DNA of 64,000 bases from Actinomadura litoris (lineage in GTDB: Bacteria; Actinomycetota; Actinomycetes; Streptosporangiales; Streptosporangiaceae). The notes under the pieces are model-generated. The model did no database searches and had not been told where the DNA came from. It saw only the letters and a list, made by a program, of their open reading frames with translations. The stretch covers positions 248,001-312,000 of the forward strand of contig NZ_WOFH01000011.1 in the NCBI RefSeq assembly GCF_009733595.1, read 5' to 3'. The position numbers and the translations under genes are program-made. Of this stretch, positions 51,335 through 62,042 are shown in pieces (position 1 is the stretch's first letter; every line of letters starts with the position of its first letter).

Positions 51335-51643
51335 TTAGAGCTTGATCTCGATGTCAACGCCGGCCGGAAGGTCGAGCCGCATCAGCGAGTCGACCGTCTT
51401 GGGCGTCGGGTCGATGATGTCGATCAACCGCTTGTGCGTGCGCATCTCGAAGTGCTCGCGGCTGTCCTTGTACTTGTGCGGCGAGCGGATGACGCAGTAC
51501 ACGTTCTTCTCGGTCGGCAGCGGCACCGGGCCCGCGACCTTGGCGCCCGTCCGCGTCACCGTCTCAACGATCTTCTTCGCCGAAGTGTCGATGACCTCGT
51601 GGTCGTAGGCCTTGAGCCGGATGCGGATCTTCTGTCCCGCCAT
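51335..51643 (-). CDS. rpsJ: 30S ribosomal protein S10
   Basis: 102 residues from ATG 51643 (MAGQKIRIRLKAYDHEVID). VYCVIRSPHKYKDSREHFE and the end DLPAGVDIEIKL are canonical. First gene of the S10 cluster; a hairpin at 51724-51743 separates it from tuf. Confidence 0.98.
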   Translation of the reverse strand: MAGQKIRIRLKAYDHEVIDTSAKKIVETVTRTGAKVAGPVPLPTEKNVYCVIRSPHKYKDSREHFEMRTHKRLIDIIDPTPKTVDSLMRLDLPAGVDIEIKL

Positions 51644-51723
51644 GGTGGCCTCGGTGTCCTTTGCTGTAGTGCCGCTGGATACTTCAGTGATCGCGACGCG
51701 GCGGCCCGGTTGCTGTGTCCGCC

Positions 51724-51743
51724 TGGGGGGACGACCCCCCAGA
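51724..51743 (-). terminator. Terminator between tuf and rpsJ
   Basis: CTGGGGGG and CCCCCCAG form an 8-bp stem with a 4-base loop, about 55 bases after the tuf stop. No T-tract. It marks the likely end of the str operon and separates it from the S10 operon, whose promoter must lie in the remaining 80 bases. Confidence 0.5.
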
Positions 51744-51798
51744 CTCCCCGGCAAAAGCCGTTTGTCGGCGAACCAGGCCGCCGCGTCCACGAGAGGTG

Positions 51799-52992
51799 TT
51801 ACTTGATGACCTTGGTGACGCGACCGGAGCCGACCGTCCGGCCACCCTCGCGGATGGCGAACTTCAGGCCCTCCTCCATGGCGACGGGCTGGATCAGCTC
51901 GACGCGCATCTCGGTGTTGTCGCTCGGCATGACCATCTCGGTGCCCTCGGGGAGGTTCACCACGCCGGTGACGTCCGTGGTCCGGAAGTAGAACTGCGGA
52001 CGGTAGTTGTTGAAGAACGGCGTGTGGCGGCCGCCCTCGTCCTTGGACAGGATGTAGACCTGCGCCTCGAACTCGGTGTGCGGGGTGGTCGTGCCCGGCT
52101 TGATGACACACTGGCCGCGCTCGACGTCCTCGCGCTTGATGCCGCGCAGGAGCAGGCCGACGTTGTCGCCCGCCTGGCCCTGGTCGAGCAGCTTGCGGAA
52201 CATCTCGACACCGGTGACGGTGGTCGTGGTGGTCTCGTTCTTGATGCCGATGATGTCGACGGTCTCGTTGACGTTCACGACACCGCGCTCGACGCGGCCG
52301 GTGACGACCGTGCCGCGACCGGTGATCGAGAAGACGTCCTCGATCGGCATCAGGAACGGCTTGTCGACGTCGCGCACCGGCTCCGGCACGTTGTTGTCGA
52401 CGGCGTCCATCAGCTCGACGATGGTCTCGCCCCACTTGGCGTCGCCCTGGAGCGCCTGGAAGGCGGAGACGCGGATGACCGGCAGGTCGTCGCCCGGGAA
52501 CTCGTACTCCGAGAGGAGCTCGCGGACCTCAAGCTCGACGAGCTCCAGGATCTCCTCGTCGTCCACCATGTCGCACTTGTTCAGCGCGACGACGATGTAG
52601 GGGACGCCGACCTGGCGGGCCAGGAGCACGTGCTCCTTGGTCTGCGGCATCGGGCCGTCGGTGGCGGCGACCACCAGGATGGCGCCGTCCATCTGCGCCG
52701 CACCGGTGATCATGTTCTTGATGTAGTCGGCGTGCCCCGGGCAGTCCACGTGCGCGTAGTGCCGGGCCTCGGTCTGGTACTCGACGTGCGCGATCGAGAT
52801 CGTGATGCCGCGCTCGCGCTCCTCCGGCGCCTTGTCGATGTCCTCGAACGGCGTGAAGGGGTTGAGGTCCGGGTACTTGTCGTGGAGCACCTTGGTGATC
52901 GCCGCGGTAAGCGTGGTCTTACCGTGGTCGATGTGTCCAATGGTGCCGATGTTCACGTGCGGCTTCGTCCGCTCGAACTTGGCCTTCGCCAC
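51799..52992 (-). CDS. tuf: Elongation factor Tu
   Basis: 397 residues. G1 GHIDHGKTT, G3 DCPGHADY, G4 NKCD, then domains 2 and 3 ending in GRTVGSGRVTKVIK. GTG 52992 with AAGGAG upstream. Only tuf copy in the window. Confidence 0.98.
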   Translation of the reverse strand: MAKAKFERTKPHVNIGTIGHIDHGKTTLTAAITKVLHDKYPDLNPFTPFEDIDKAPEERERGITISIAHVEYQTEARHYAHVDCPGHADYIKNMITGAAQMDGAILVVAATDGPMPQTKEHVLLARQVGVPYIVVALNKCDMVDDEEILELVELEVRELLSEYEFPGDDLPVIRVSAFQALQGDAKWGETIVELMDAVDNNVPEPVRDVDKPFLMPIEDVFSITGRGTVVTGRVERGVVNVNETVDIIGIKNETTTTTVTGVEMFRKLLDQGQAGDNVGLLLRGIKREDVERGQCVIKPGTTTPHTEFEAQVYILSKDEGGRHTPFFNNYRPQFYFRTTDVTGVVNLPEGTEMVMPSDNTEMRVELIQPVAMEEGLKFAIREGGRTVGSGRVTKVIK

Positions 52993-53075
52993 TGGTTGCT
53001 CCTTGTCGCGATCCTCGGCCGTCTAGACGACCGCTTCGATGTACGTCTGGTGTGATCTGTGGGCAGGCCCGGCGC

Positions 53076-55187
<2,112 letters not shown>

Positions 55188-55235
55188 AGTGTCCTCGCGT
55201 CCTCGCGTCGTCTCGTCGTTCTCAAGCCGCCGGGG

Positions 55236-55706
55236 TTACCAGCGGTAGTGGGCGAAGGCCTTGTTGGACTCCGCCATCTTGTGGGTGTCCTCGCGCTTCT
55301 TGACAGACGCGCCGAGGCCGTTGCTCGCGTCGAGCAGCTCGTTCATCAGCCGCTCGGTCATGGTCTTCTCGCGGCGCTGCCGCGCGTACACCACCAGCCA
55401 GCGGAGGGCGAGGGTGGTGCTGCGGGCCGGCCGCACCTCCACCGGCACCTGGTAGGTCGCGCCACCGACGCGGCGGCTGCGGACCTCCAGGGTCGGCTTG
55501 ACGTTGTCGAGCGCGCGCTTCAGCGTGACGACCGGGTCGTTGCCGGTCTTCTCGCGAGCGCCCTCAAGAGCGTCGTACACGATGCTCTGCGCGATCGAAC
55601 GCTTGCCGTCCAGGAGAATCTTGTTGATGAGCGCGGTGACCAGCGGCGAGTTGTACACCGGGTCAGCGATCAGCTGGCGCTTGCCAGCGGGGCCCTTGCG
55701 CGGCAT
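55236..55706 (-). CDS. rpsG: 30S ribosomal protein S7
   Basis: 156 residues: MPRKGPAGKRQLIADPVYNS, YQVPVEVRPARSTTLALRWL and ending NKAFAHYRW. ATG 55706 shares a base with the rpsL stop (TGATG). Confidence 0.98.
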   Translation of the reverse strand: MPRKGPAGKRQLIADPVYNSPLVTALINKILLDGKRSIAQSIVYDALEGAREKTGNDPVVTLKRALDNVKPTLEVRSRRVGGATYQVPVEVRPARSTTLALRWLVVYARQRREKTMTERLMNELLDASNGLGASVKKREDTHKMAESNKAFAHYRW

Positions 55707-56080
55707 CAGCTCTTCTCCTTCTTCGCGCCGTACTTGCTACGCGCCTGCTTGCGGTTGCGGACCCCCTGCGTGTCCAGGGACCCGCGGATGATCTTGTACC
55801 GAACACCGGGGAGGTCCTTCACACGCCCGCCGCGCACGAGCACGATCGAGTGCTCCTGCAGGTTGTGACCGACGCCGGGGATGTAGGCCGTGACCTCGAT
55901 CCCGCTGGTCAGCCGGACACGGGCGACCTTGCGAAGCGCGGAGTTCGGCTTCTTGGGCGTCGTCGTGTAGACGCGCGTGCAGACGCCCCGCCGCTGGGGG
56001 CTCTCCTTCAGCGCGGGCGTCTTGTTCTTGGTCACCTTGTCCTGGCGGCCCTTTCGGACCAGCTGCTGGATCGTGGGCAC
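55706..56080 (-). CDS. rpsL: 30S ribosomal protein S12
   Basis: 124 residues from GTG 56080. Decoding-centre protein. The streptomycin-relevant lysines are wild type: TTPKKPNSALRK (K43 region) and GGRVKDLPGVRY (K88 region). First gene of the str operon, with a predicted leader of about 265 bases. Confidence 0.98.
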   Translation of the reverse strand: MPTIQQLVRKGRQDKVTKNKTPALKESPQRRGVCTRVYTTTPKKPNSALRKVARVRLTSGIEVTAYIPGVGHNLQEHSIVLVRGGRVKDLPGVRYKIIRGSLDTQGVRNRKQARSKYGAKKEKS

Positions 56081-56329
56081 CGCGTCTCCGTCTTCCTCGT
56101 ACCGAGCCGGTAAGTCCTATGCTGCAATCACCACCTCAGGCGAGGCTGTGACCTGCCGGTTTCCCGACCTCTCCGACCCACGCGGTCGGGCGTGTCGCCA
56201 CCTCACGGAGCATCGCGCCGTTCAGAACCGACACAGACCGCCCGGCCCATACCAGGGCCAGATCAAGCCGGGGAGTAGATGCGGCGCTGGGCCTGGCCGA
56301 CTGGACCTCGCCGGTGCGCACGCATAGCG

Positions 56330-56344
56330 GCCCGCACAGCGGGC
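56330..56344 (-). promoter_or_regulatory. 5'-terminal hairpin of the str leader
   Basis: GCCCGC-N3-GCGGGC (6-bp perfect stem, 3-base loop) lies 10-25 bases after the candidate -10, so it would start about 4 bases into the rpsL mRNA. Confidence 0.4.
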
Positions 56345-56354
56345 ACAAGTGAAG

Positions 56355-56383
56355 AGGTTACCGACCCGCGGGCTGAAAATCAA
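56355..56383 (-). promoter_or_regulatory. Candidate str operon promoter
   Basis: On the minus strand TTGATT and TAACCT are separated by 17 bases. TTGATT matches TTGACA at 4/6, TAACCT fits TANNNT. It sits in the only AT-rich patch upstream of rpsL. Confidence 0.45.
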
Positions 56384-56600
56384 AATGATGCCCGACGCGA
56401 CGCCTTGGGCGTCAGGGCTCGGGCGCTCTCCCCGAAAGCCACCGCGCCGCTTCGCTCGCGGCCGCCCTCGGACCCGGTCGCGACGTCTGCGTCGCTGCCC
56501 GCGGGGTGGGGTGTCGGGGACGGCGCGGTTCTCGCATTGTGGCCCATTCATCCCTCGTTGGGGAAGATCTTGACCACTTTTTACGCCGCCCCCGGCCGTC

Positions 56601-58145
56601 CTAGAGGACGAAGGCTACTACCACCACGACCAGGATGACGACGATCGCCACGCCGCCGATGACCAGCCACAGCGTGTTCCGGCCGCCGCCCTTGCCCTCG
56701 TCGCCGCCGTAGGCGGCGGGCTGCTGGGCGCCGCCGTACTGCTGCTGCTGGCCGCCGTACTGCTGCTGGCCGAACTGCTGCTGGTCGGGCTGGCCGAACT
56801 GCTGTTGCTGCTGCTGGTCCGGCTGACCGTACTGCTGCTGTTGCTGGTCCTGCTGCCCGTACTGCGGCTGCTGGTCCTGCTGGCCGTACTGCTGCTGGGC
56901 GTTGTAGGGCTGCTGCTGCCCCTGGTTCTGCTGGGAGCCGTAGGGCTGCTGCTGGCCGAACTCCTGCTGGCCGAACTGCTGTTGCTGCTGCTCCTGCTGG
57001 CCGTACTGATCCTGCTGACCGTACTGATCCTGCTGGCCGTACTGCTGCTGGGCGTTGTAGGGCTGCTGCTGCCCGCCGTACTGCTGCTGGCCCGGCTGCT
57101 GCTGTTGCTGGCCCCACTGCTGCTGGCCGATGTCCATGCGGGTGTGCTCGGCCATGCCCTGCGGCTCGGACTGGCGGCCCGGGTCGAAGGCCTGGGTCGG
57201 CTTGGCGTCCTCCACCTCGGGACGGCCGTAGGGGTCCTCCGCCGGGGACGGGGCGGCCGGCGCGCCGAAGCCCGACTCCGGGGGCGGGACCATCAACGTC
57301 CGCTCGTGGTCCACCTGGCCCTGCTGCCCCTGCTGGGGCGGCTCCGCCGACCACGCCTCGGGGCCGGACGGCGCGGGCGAGGACTGCCAGGGCTCGGCCG
57401 GGGCCTCGTGCTTGCGCTCGGGGCCGGTCGCCACCGGGATGTCGGTGCCCGGCGACCAGTGCAGCGTGGCCTGGTCGTCGATCACCGGACGCGGCGGCGC
57501 CTCGGGCTCGGGCGTACCGGCGCCGGGCCCGGGGACGATCAGCGTGCGGTCGGTGGCGTCCTGCGGCGGCGGCTCCTGGCCGAACTGCGGCTGGCCGAAC
57601 GGCTGCTGCTGCTCGGGCTGGCCGTACTGCGGCTGCTCGGGCTGCCCGTAGGGCTGCTGCTGCGGTTCCTGGGGCGCGCCGTGCCTGGGCTGCTGCGGGT
57701 AGCCCTGCTGCTGCGCGTACGGGTCCTCGGGCTGCTGGCCGTAGGGCTGCTGCTGGCCGAACGGGGGCGGCTCGGGCGGCTGGTATCCGCCGCCCTGCCC
57801 CTGCTGCTGGCCCGGCTGCTGCCCGTAGGGCTGCTGCTGCCCGTACTGCTGCTCCTGCGGCGGGTTGTAGGGCTGCTGGGGCGGCGCCGGGGGCTGCTCG
57901 CCGTACTGCTGCTGCTGGATCGGCTGCTCGACCCGCGTGGGGTGCGCGGGCTGCTCCGGCCGCGGAGGCTGCTGGGGCTGCGGGGGCTGCTGCGGGCCCG
58001 CGTTGCCGCCCAGTTGCGGGGCTCCGAACACCACGGTGCGGTCACCCAGGGGACGGGCCGGAGGCTCGTTCTGCTCCGGGGGCCGCTGGCCCTCGTCCTC
58101 CGGCAACGGCCACTGCGGTCCCTGCGTGCCGTCATTCTCGGTCAT
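56601..58145 (-). CDS. Glutamine-rich tail-anchored membrane protein
   Basis: 514 residues, no recognised family. Residues 1-490 are disordered and extremely Gln/Pro/Tyr/Gly-rich, with repeating QQxYGQQ units, most dense at 340-480 (prion-like composition). A single TM helix sits at the very C-terminus (about 492-513, LWLVIGGVAIVVILVVVVVA), so it is tail-anchored with the bulk in the cytoplasm. A repeated threonine motif occurs at T37 (DRTVVF), T201 (DRTLIV), T283 (ERTLMV), and looser forms at T70, T317 (PTQAF) and T335. ATG 58145 has AAGGAG upstream. It lies between the str operon and the aldo/keto reductase gene. Confidence 0.75.
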   Translation of the reverse strand: MTENDGTQGPQWPLPEDEGQRPPEQNEPPARPLGDRTVVFGAPQLGGNAGPQQPPQPQQPPRPEQPAHPTRVEQPIQQQQYGEQPPAPPQQPYNPPQEQQYGQQQPYGQQPGQQQGQGGGYQPPEPPPFGQQQPYGQQPEDPYAQQQGYPQQPRHGAPQEPQQQPYGQPEQPQYGQPEQQQPFGQPQFGQEPPPQDATDRTLIVPGPGAGTPEPEAPPRPVIDDQATLHWSPGTDIPVATGPERKHEAPAEPWQSSPAPSGPEAWSAEPPQQGQQGQVDHERTLMVPPPESGFGAPAAPSPAEDPYGRPEVEDAKPTQAFDPGRQSEPQGMAEHTRMDIGQQQWGQQQQQPGQQQYGGQQQPYNAQQQYGQQDQYGQQDQYGQQEQQQQQFGQQEFGQQQPYGSQQNQGQQQPYNAQQQYGQQDQQPQYGQQDQQQQQYGQPDQQQQQQFGQPDQQQFGQQQYGGQQQQYGGAQQPAAYGGDEGKGGGRNTLWLVIGGVAIVVILVVVVVAFVL

Positions 58146-58210
58146 CGTCGGGCTCCTTCAGCGCCGTCGTCCCGGGGCTCCTCAGCACCCGGACGCTCGG
58201 AGACGCGCGG

Positions 58211-58239
58211 CGCATAACGCGGCCTCCGAACCTTGTCAC
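58211..58239 (-). promoter_or_regulatory. Candidate promoter of the Q-rich protein gene
   Basis: On the minus strand GTGACA (5/6 to TTGACA) and TATGCG are 17 bases apart, giving a leader of about 55-60 bases with the AAGGAG site. Confidence 0.35.
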
Positions 58240-58392
58240 CGATGTCCCCACGTGGCGGTCTTGCCACCCGTGGGCGTTCTCGTCACCAGCCTGCCCCGAT
58301 AGCCGGTGGAATCGCAAATCACCACCCCCCGGATAGACGTCGGACGACCCCGGACCGTTCCTTGCCCGGGGACGCCGTGCCGGCCGCGCAGG

Positions 58393-59373
58393 TCAGGAGT
58401 GCCCGTAGACCGGGTGCGGACGGTAGGGGGCCTCCAGGCGGGCGATCTCCTTGTCGTCCAGGCGGATGTCGGCGGCGGCGATCGCGTCCTCGATGTGGCC
58501 GAGCTTCGTCGCGCCGACGATGGGGGCGGTCACGGCGGGCTTGGCGAGCAGCCACGCCAGCGCGACCCGCGCGGGCGGGACCTCGCGCTCGGCGGCGACC
58601 TGCCGGACGACGTCCACCACGTCGAAGTCGGCCTCGTCGTAGAGCTGGTCGGCGTAGGCGTCGGTGTTGGCGCGGACGGTGTTGCGCCCGCCGCCCCGCT
58701 CGCGGTTGCCCGCCAGCAGGCCGCGCGCCAGGGGGCTCCAGGGAAGGCAGCCCACGCCCTGGTCGAGGCAGAGCGGGATCATCTCCCGCTCCTCCTCGCG
58801 GTAGACGAGGTTGTAGTGGTTCTGCATGGTGACGAACTTCGTCCAGCCATGGGTCTCGGCGACGTGCTGCGCCTTGGCGAACTGCCACGCGTACATGCTG
58901 GACGCGCCGATGTAGCGGGCCTTCCCCGAGCGCACGATGTCGTGCAGGGCCTCCATGGTCTCCTCGATGGGCGTCTCGTCGTCCCACCGGTGGATCTGGT
59001 ACAGGTCCACGTGGTCGGTGCCGAGGCGCCGCAGGGACGCGTCGATGGAGGCCATCACGTGCTTGCGCGACAGGCCGGACTCGTTGGCGCCGGGGCCCAT
59101 CGGGAAGTACACCTTCGTCGCGAGGACGTAGTCGTCGCGGTTCTGGAACATGCGGCCCAGCAGGCGGCCGGTGATCTCCTCGCTGGCGCCGGTGGAGTAC
59201 ATGTCGGCGGTGTCGAAGAACGTCACCCCCGCCTCGACGGCGCGCCGGACGATCGGCTCGGCGGCGTCCTCGCCGAGGAACCACTCCCGCTGCCCCGGGT
59301 CGCCGTAGCTCATCATGCCGAGGCAGATCCGCGAGACCTTCGTTCCCGTCGCGCCGAGCCGCACCTGATCCAT
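58393..59373 (-). CDS. Aldo/keto reductase
   Basis: 326 residues, NADPH-dependent TIM-barrel oxidoreductase. The catalytic tetrad is visible: Asp and Tyr in FFDTADMYS, Lys in LATKVYF, His in LYQIHRWDD. The AKR signature and the C-terminal cofactor site GATKLGHIEDAIAA are present. ATG 59373 has GGAGG at 7 bases. Resembles the YdbC/general stress-related AKR group; substrate unknown. Monocistronic by the hairpin upstream. Confidence 0.92.
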   Translation of the reverse strand: MDQVRLGATGTKVSRICLGMMSYGDPGQREWFLGEDAAEPIVRRAVEAGVTFFDTADMYSTGASEEITGRLLGRMFQNRDDYVLATKVYFPMGPGANESGLSRKHVMASIDASLRRLGTDHVDLYQIHRWDDETPIEETMEALHDIVRSGKARYIGASSMYAWQFAKAQHVAETHGWTKFVTMQNHYNLVYREEEREMIPLCLDQGVGCLPWSPLARGLLAGNRERGGGRNTVRANTDAYADQLYDEADFDVVDVVRQVAAEREVPPARVALAWLLAKPAVTAPIVGATKLGHIEDAIAAADIRLDDKEIARLEAPYRPHPVYGHS

Positions 59374-59455
59374 GTCCCGCCTCCTTCGCAGACCGAGCCT
59401 CGATCGTTTCACCCCGCGCGCCCGGATGGCGACCTCGGGGTGTCCCGGAATGCCG

Positions 59456-59487
59456 GAAGCCCGCTCCCCCTCGGGGAAGCGGGCTTC
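59456..59487 (-). terminator. Terminator after the small secreted protein gene
   Basis: GAAGCCCGCT pairs with AGCGGGCTTC, and an inner CCCC/GGGG extends the stem to about 14 bp with one bulge. Lies 17 bases past the stop at 59505 and separates it from the aldo/keto reductase gene. Confidence 0.65.
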
Positions 59488-59504
59488 GCGGGCTTCGCGG
59501 ACGG

Positions 59505-59765
59505 TCAGCCGAACGCGTGGCATTCCACCTCGGCTCGGCGCTGGGTCATCCCCTGCTGGACCATCGAGGTCGCGCACGCCTGCTGCTTCTGGTCGAGCTG
59601 GACCTTGCCGCACACGGTGGTGCTGGAGTAGGTCCGGCAGTCCTGGCGCTGCTGCGACGGCTGCGTTGGTCGCGATGGCTGCGACGTCTGGGCGGCGCCA
59701 GCCGCTCCCGCTCCGACCCCCGTCGCCGCGATCGCGATCACTGCTGCGGTAATGACCCGTTTCAT
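59505..59765 (-). CDS. Small secreted four-cysteine protein
   Basis: 86 residues. Sec signal peptide (MKRVITAAVIAIAATGVGAG...) with likely cleavage after AGAA (about residue 25). The ~60-residue mature part starts Gln/Ser/Pro-rich and has four Cys (C43, C52, C64, C82) in DCRTYSS, VCGKVQL, ACATSMV and ECHAFG, enough for two disulfides. GGAGG 8 bases before the ATG at 59765. No family recognised. Confidence 0.78.
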   Translation of the reverse strand: MKRVITAAVIAIAATGVGAGAAGAAQTSQPSRPTQPSQQRQDCRTYSSTTVCGKVQLDQKQQACATSMVQQGMTQRRAEVECHAFG

Positions 59766-59884
59766 ATGGTTTCCTCCCCGTCACGCAGATTAGCCAGCAA
59801 CCGGTCCCTCCCCGGGCACGGCACCGCAAAACCCGGTCAAAGGTCAAGAAAACCCAGATAACCGCAGGTAAACGGCGTGCCGGG

Positions 59885-61093
59885 TCAGCCGGCGGCGACC
59901 GGGCGGCGGACGGACAGCCGGTGGTCGGCCTGCCGCAGCAGCGCCTCCGCGTCGTGCACCGGCGGGTAGATCCACTCCTCGTTCACCGCGCGCTTGCGGG
60001 CCTTGGCCGTCTCCCCGGTGCTCTCGACCGTCCGCTCGAACCCGGTGGTGAAGACCGCGCCGGCCGCGCCGAGGTCCAGGCACGTCACGTAGGGGTCGGG
60101 GGCGAACTCCGCCGGCGTGAGCCCGAGCAGGTCGGCGGCGGCGTTGTGGCCCGCGTGGCGGCCGAGGGGGGTCGCGTGCTGGCAGCTCGGCATCGTGAGG
60201 TTGCCGCCCTCGACCGGGGCGGCGGCGGTGTCGCCCGCCGCGTACACGCCCGGGACCCCGGGGACACGCAGGTACGCGTCGGTGACCAGGCGCCCGATGC
60301 GGTCGCGCTCGGCCGGGACGTCGCGGGTGAGCGGGCTGGCCTGCACCCCGGCCGTCCACACGACGGTGCTCGCAGGGATGGACGTGCCGTCGCCGAGCAC
60401 GACGCCGTTCGGCGTGATCTCGGTCACCGACGCGCCGAGCCGCACCTCGACGCCCAGCTCCTCCAGCGCGGAGGTGATGACGGGGCGGGGGCCGGGGCCG
60501 AGGTCGGGGCCGAGGACGTCGGCGCGCTCCACGAGGACGACGCGGACCCCGTCCGCCGCGTCCCCGGCGACGCCCGGCGCCCGCATGCGCCCGGCCAGCT
60601 CCGTCGCGACCTCCAGGCCGGTGAAGCCCGCGCCGATGACCACGGCCGTGTGGCGTCCCGGGCCCTCGGGCAGGGCGTGCAGGTGCTCGTCGAGCGCGAT
60701 GGCGGCCTGGACGGTGTCCACGTTGTGGAGGTGCTCGGCGCCGGGCAGGTCCGGCTGGGCCAGCGCGCTGCCCGTGGCCAGGACGAGGCGCCGGTAGGAG
60801 AGCTCGGTGACGCTCCCGTCCCGCCCCCGGACGGTGACCGCCGACCGGTCGGTATGGACGGCGGTGGCGTACCCCCGCACCCGCTCCACGCCGATCGGCC
60901 CGAGGACGTCGTCCAGCGGGACCCGCATCGCGCCCGGGTCGGCCTGGTAGAGCCGGGGCCGGATCACCATGTGGTCGTCGGGTGCGACGACCGTGACGGA
61001 GCGCTCAGCGCCCTCCTCGCGCAGCAGGCGGGTGGCCGCGGCGGCGCTCCAGACGGCGGCGAACCCGCCGCCCAGGATCAGAACGTCCGGCAT
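59885..61093 (-). CDS. NAD(P)/FAD-dependent oxidoreductase (NDH-2 like)
   Basis: 402 residues. Two Rossmann motifs: GGGFAAVWSAAAA (FAD, residues 8-20) and IGAGFTGLEVATEL (NAD(P)). The second FAD segment GVYAAGDTAAAP and the tail CQHATPLGRHAGHNAA match type II NADH dehydrogenase-like or carotenoid/quinone oxidoreductase-type proteins. No membrane-binding C-terminal helix is obvious. ATG 61093 shares a base with the sigma factor stop (TGATG), so the two are co-translated. AGAGGAA upstream. Confidence 0.9.
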   Translation of the reverse strand: MPDVLILGGGFAAVWSAAAATRLLREEGAERSVTVVAPDDHMVIRPRLYQADPGAMRVPLDDVLGPIGVERVRGYATAVHTDRSAVTVRGRDGSVTELSYRRLVLATGSALAQPDLPGAEHLHNVDTVQAAIALDEHLHALPEGPGRHTAVVIGAGFTGLEVATELAGRMRAPGVAGDAADGVRVVLVERADVLGPDLGPGPRPVITSALEELGVEVRLGASVTEITPNGVVLGDGTSIPASTVVWTAGVQASPLTRDVPAERDRIGRLVTDAYLRVPGVPGVYAAGDTAAAPVEGGNLTMPSCQHATPLGRHAGHNAAADLLGLTPAEFAPDPYVTCLDLGAAGAVFTTGFERTVESTGETAKARKRAVNEEWIYPPVHDAEALLRQADHRLSVRRPVAAG

Positions 61094-62007
61094 CAGTGTG
61101 TTCCTCTCAGGTGTCGTGCGCGTTCGAGCTTGTCGGGATTGCGGACGAAGTCGACGGAGACGATCCGGCCGCCGTCGAGGGTGAGGGACATGACGCCCTG
61201 GAGATGGCCGTCCCGCGCCCAGAGCAGCCCCGGGCGGCCGTTGACCGTGGCGTGCGTGATGCCGCCGTCGCCCGCGTACCACCGGGCGACGCCCAACAGG
61301 TAGCGGGCGACGCGGTCGGCGCCGTGGACGGGACGGCGCGCCGCCGCCACCCGCCCGCCGCCGTCGCTGCGCACGACGACATCGGGGTCGAGCAGCGCCA
61401 GCAGCGCCTGGACGTCGCCGGTCCGGCAGGCGGCGGCGAACGCCGCGAGGACGCGGCGCTGCTCGTCCGGGGGCGCCTCGAAGCGCGGGGCCCGCGCCTC
61501 GATCCGCCTGCGGGCCCGCACGGCGAGCTGGCGGCAGGCCGCCGGTCCGCGGCCCACCACCTCGCCGATCTCGGGGAACCCGATCCCGAACACGTCGTGC
61601 AGGACGAACGCCGTCCGCTCGGCGGGGGTGAGCGACTCCAGCACGACCAGCAGGGCCATGCTGAGCGACTCGTCCAGCGTCACCCGGTCGGCGGGGTCGC
61701 CGCCGCCCGCGGGGTCGGGGCGCGGGCGCCCACCGGTCACCAGCGGCTCCGGCAGCCACGGGCCGACGTACTCCTCCCGCCGGTACCGCGCCGAGCGCAG
61801 CACGTCCCGCGCCAGCCGCGCGGTCGTGACGATCAGCCAGCCGGTCAGGTCCTCGATCCGGGCGCGGTCGGCCGAGCGGAGCCGCAGCCAGCTCTCCTGG
61901 ACCACGTCCTCCGCCTCGTCCACGCTGCCGAGGAGCCCGTAGGCCACGCCCAGGAGCCGTCCGCGCAGCGCCTGGAACTCCCTCGCCAACTCTTCGTCGT
62001 CCCACAC
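61093..62007 (-). CDS. ECF sigma factor with SnoaL-like C-terminal domain (ECF41/SigJ type)
   Basis: From GTG 62007 it has 304 residues. Sigma region 2 (LRGRLLGVAYGLLGSVDEAED) and region 4 (LTPAERTAFVLHDVFGIGF) are followed by a SnoaL-like domain (about 200-300). Hallmarks of ECF41 are seen: WLPEPL in the inter-region linker, DGGGR in the C-terminal domain, and VRNPDKL near the end. The SnoaL domain, not a separate anti-sigma factor, is thought to control activity. A 12-codon longer frame begins with TTG 62043, but that segment contains the promoter. It overlaps the oxidoreductase gene, the type of target gene expected for ECF41. Confidence 0.9.
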   Translation of the reverse strand: MWDDEELAREFQALRGRLLGVAYGLLGSVDEAEDVVQESWLRLRSADRARIEDLTGWLIVTTARLARDVLRSARYRREEYVGPWLPEPLVTGGRPRPDPAGGGDPADRVTLDESLSMALLVVLESLTPAERTAFVLHDVFGIGFPEIGEVVGRGPAACRQLAVRARRRIEARAPRFEAPPDEQRRVLAAFAAACRTGDVQALLALLDPDVVVRSDGGGRVAAARRPVHGADRVARYLLGVARWYAGDGGITHATVNGRPGLLWARDGHLQGVMSLTLDGGRIVSVDFVRNPDKLERARHLRGTH

Positions 62008-62015
62008 GTCATGGG

Positions 62016-62042
62016 GACGAAACAGGCCCGCATCCTGTGACA
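62016..62042 (-). promoter_or_regulatory. ECF41-type autoregulatory promoter
   Basis: On the minus strand TGTCACA (62042-62036), a 16-base spacer and CGTC (62019-62016) match the described ECF41 consensus TGTCACA-N16/17-CGTC exactly. Transcription would start near 62009-62007, at the GTG start codon. Confidence 0.8.

Larger units (their letters stand above)
56081..56600. other. Upstream region of the str operon
   Basis: 520 bases between the Q-rich protein gene and rpsL, no gene seen. It holds a candidate promoter (56355-56383), a hairpin right after the predicted transcription start (56330-56344), and otherwise no structure recognised. 56400-56600, next to the stop of the Q-rich gene, shows nothing further. 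Confidence 0.5.

Noticed and set aside
56222..56551. A 109-codon minus-strand frame upstream of rpsL.
   Set aside because: Composition is random high-GC, no ribosome binding site, and it overlaps the candidate promoter and leader hairpin.
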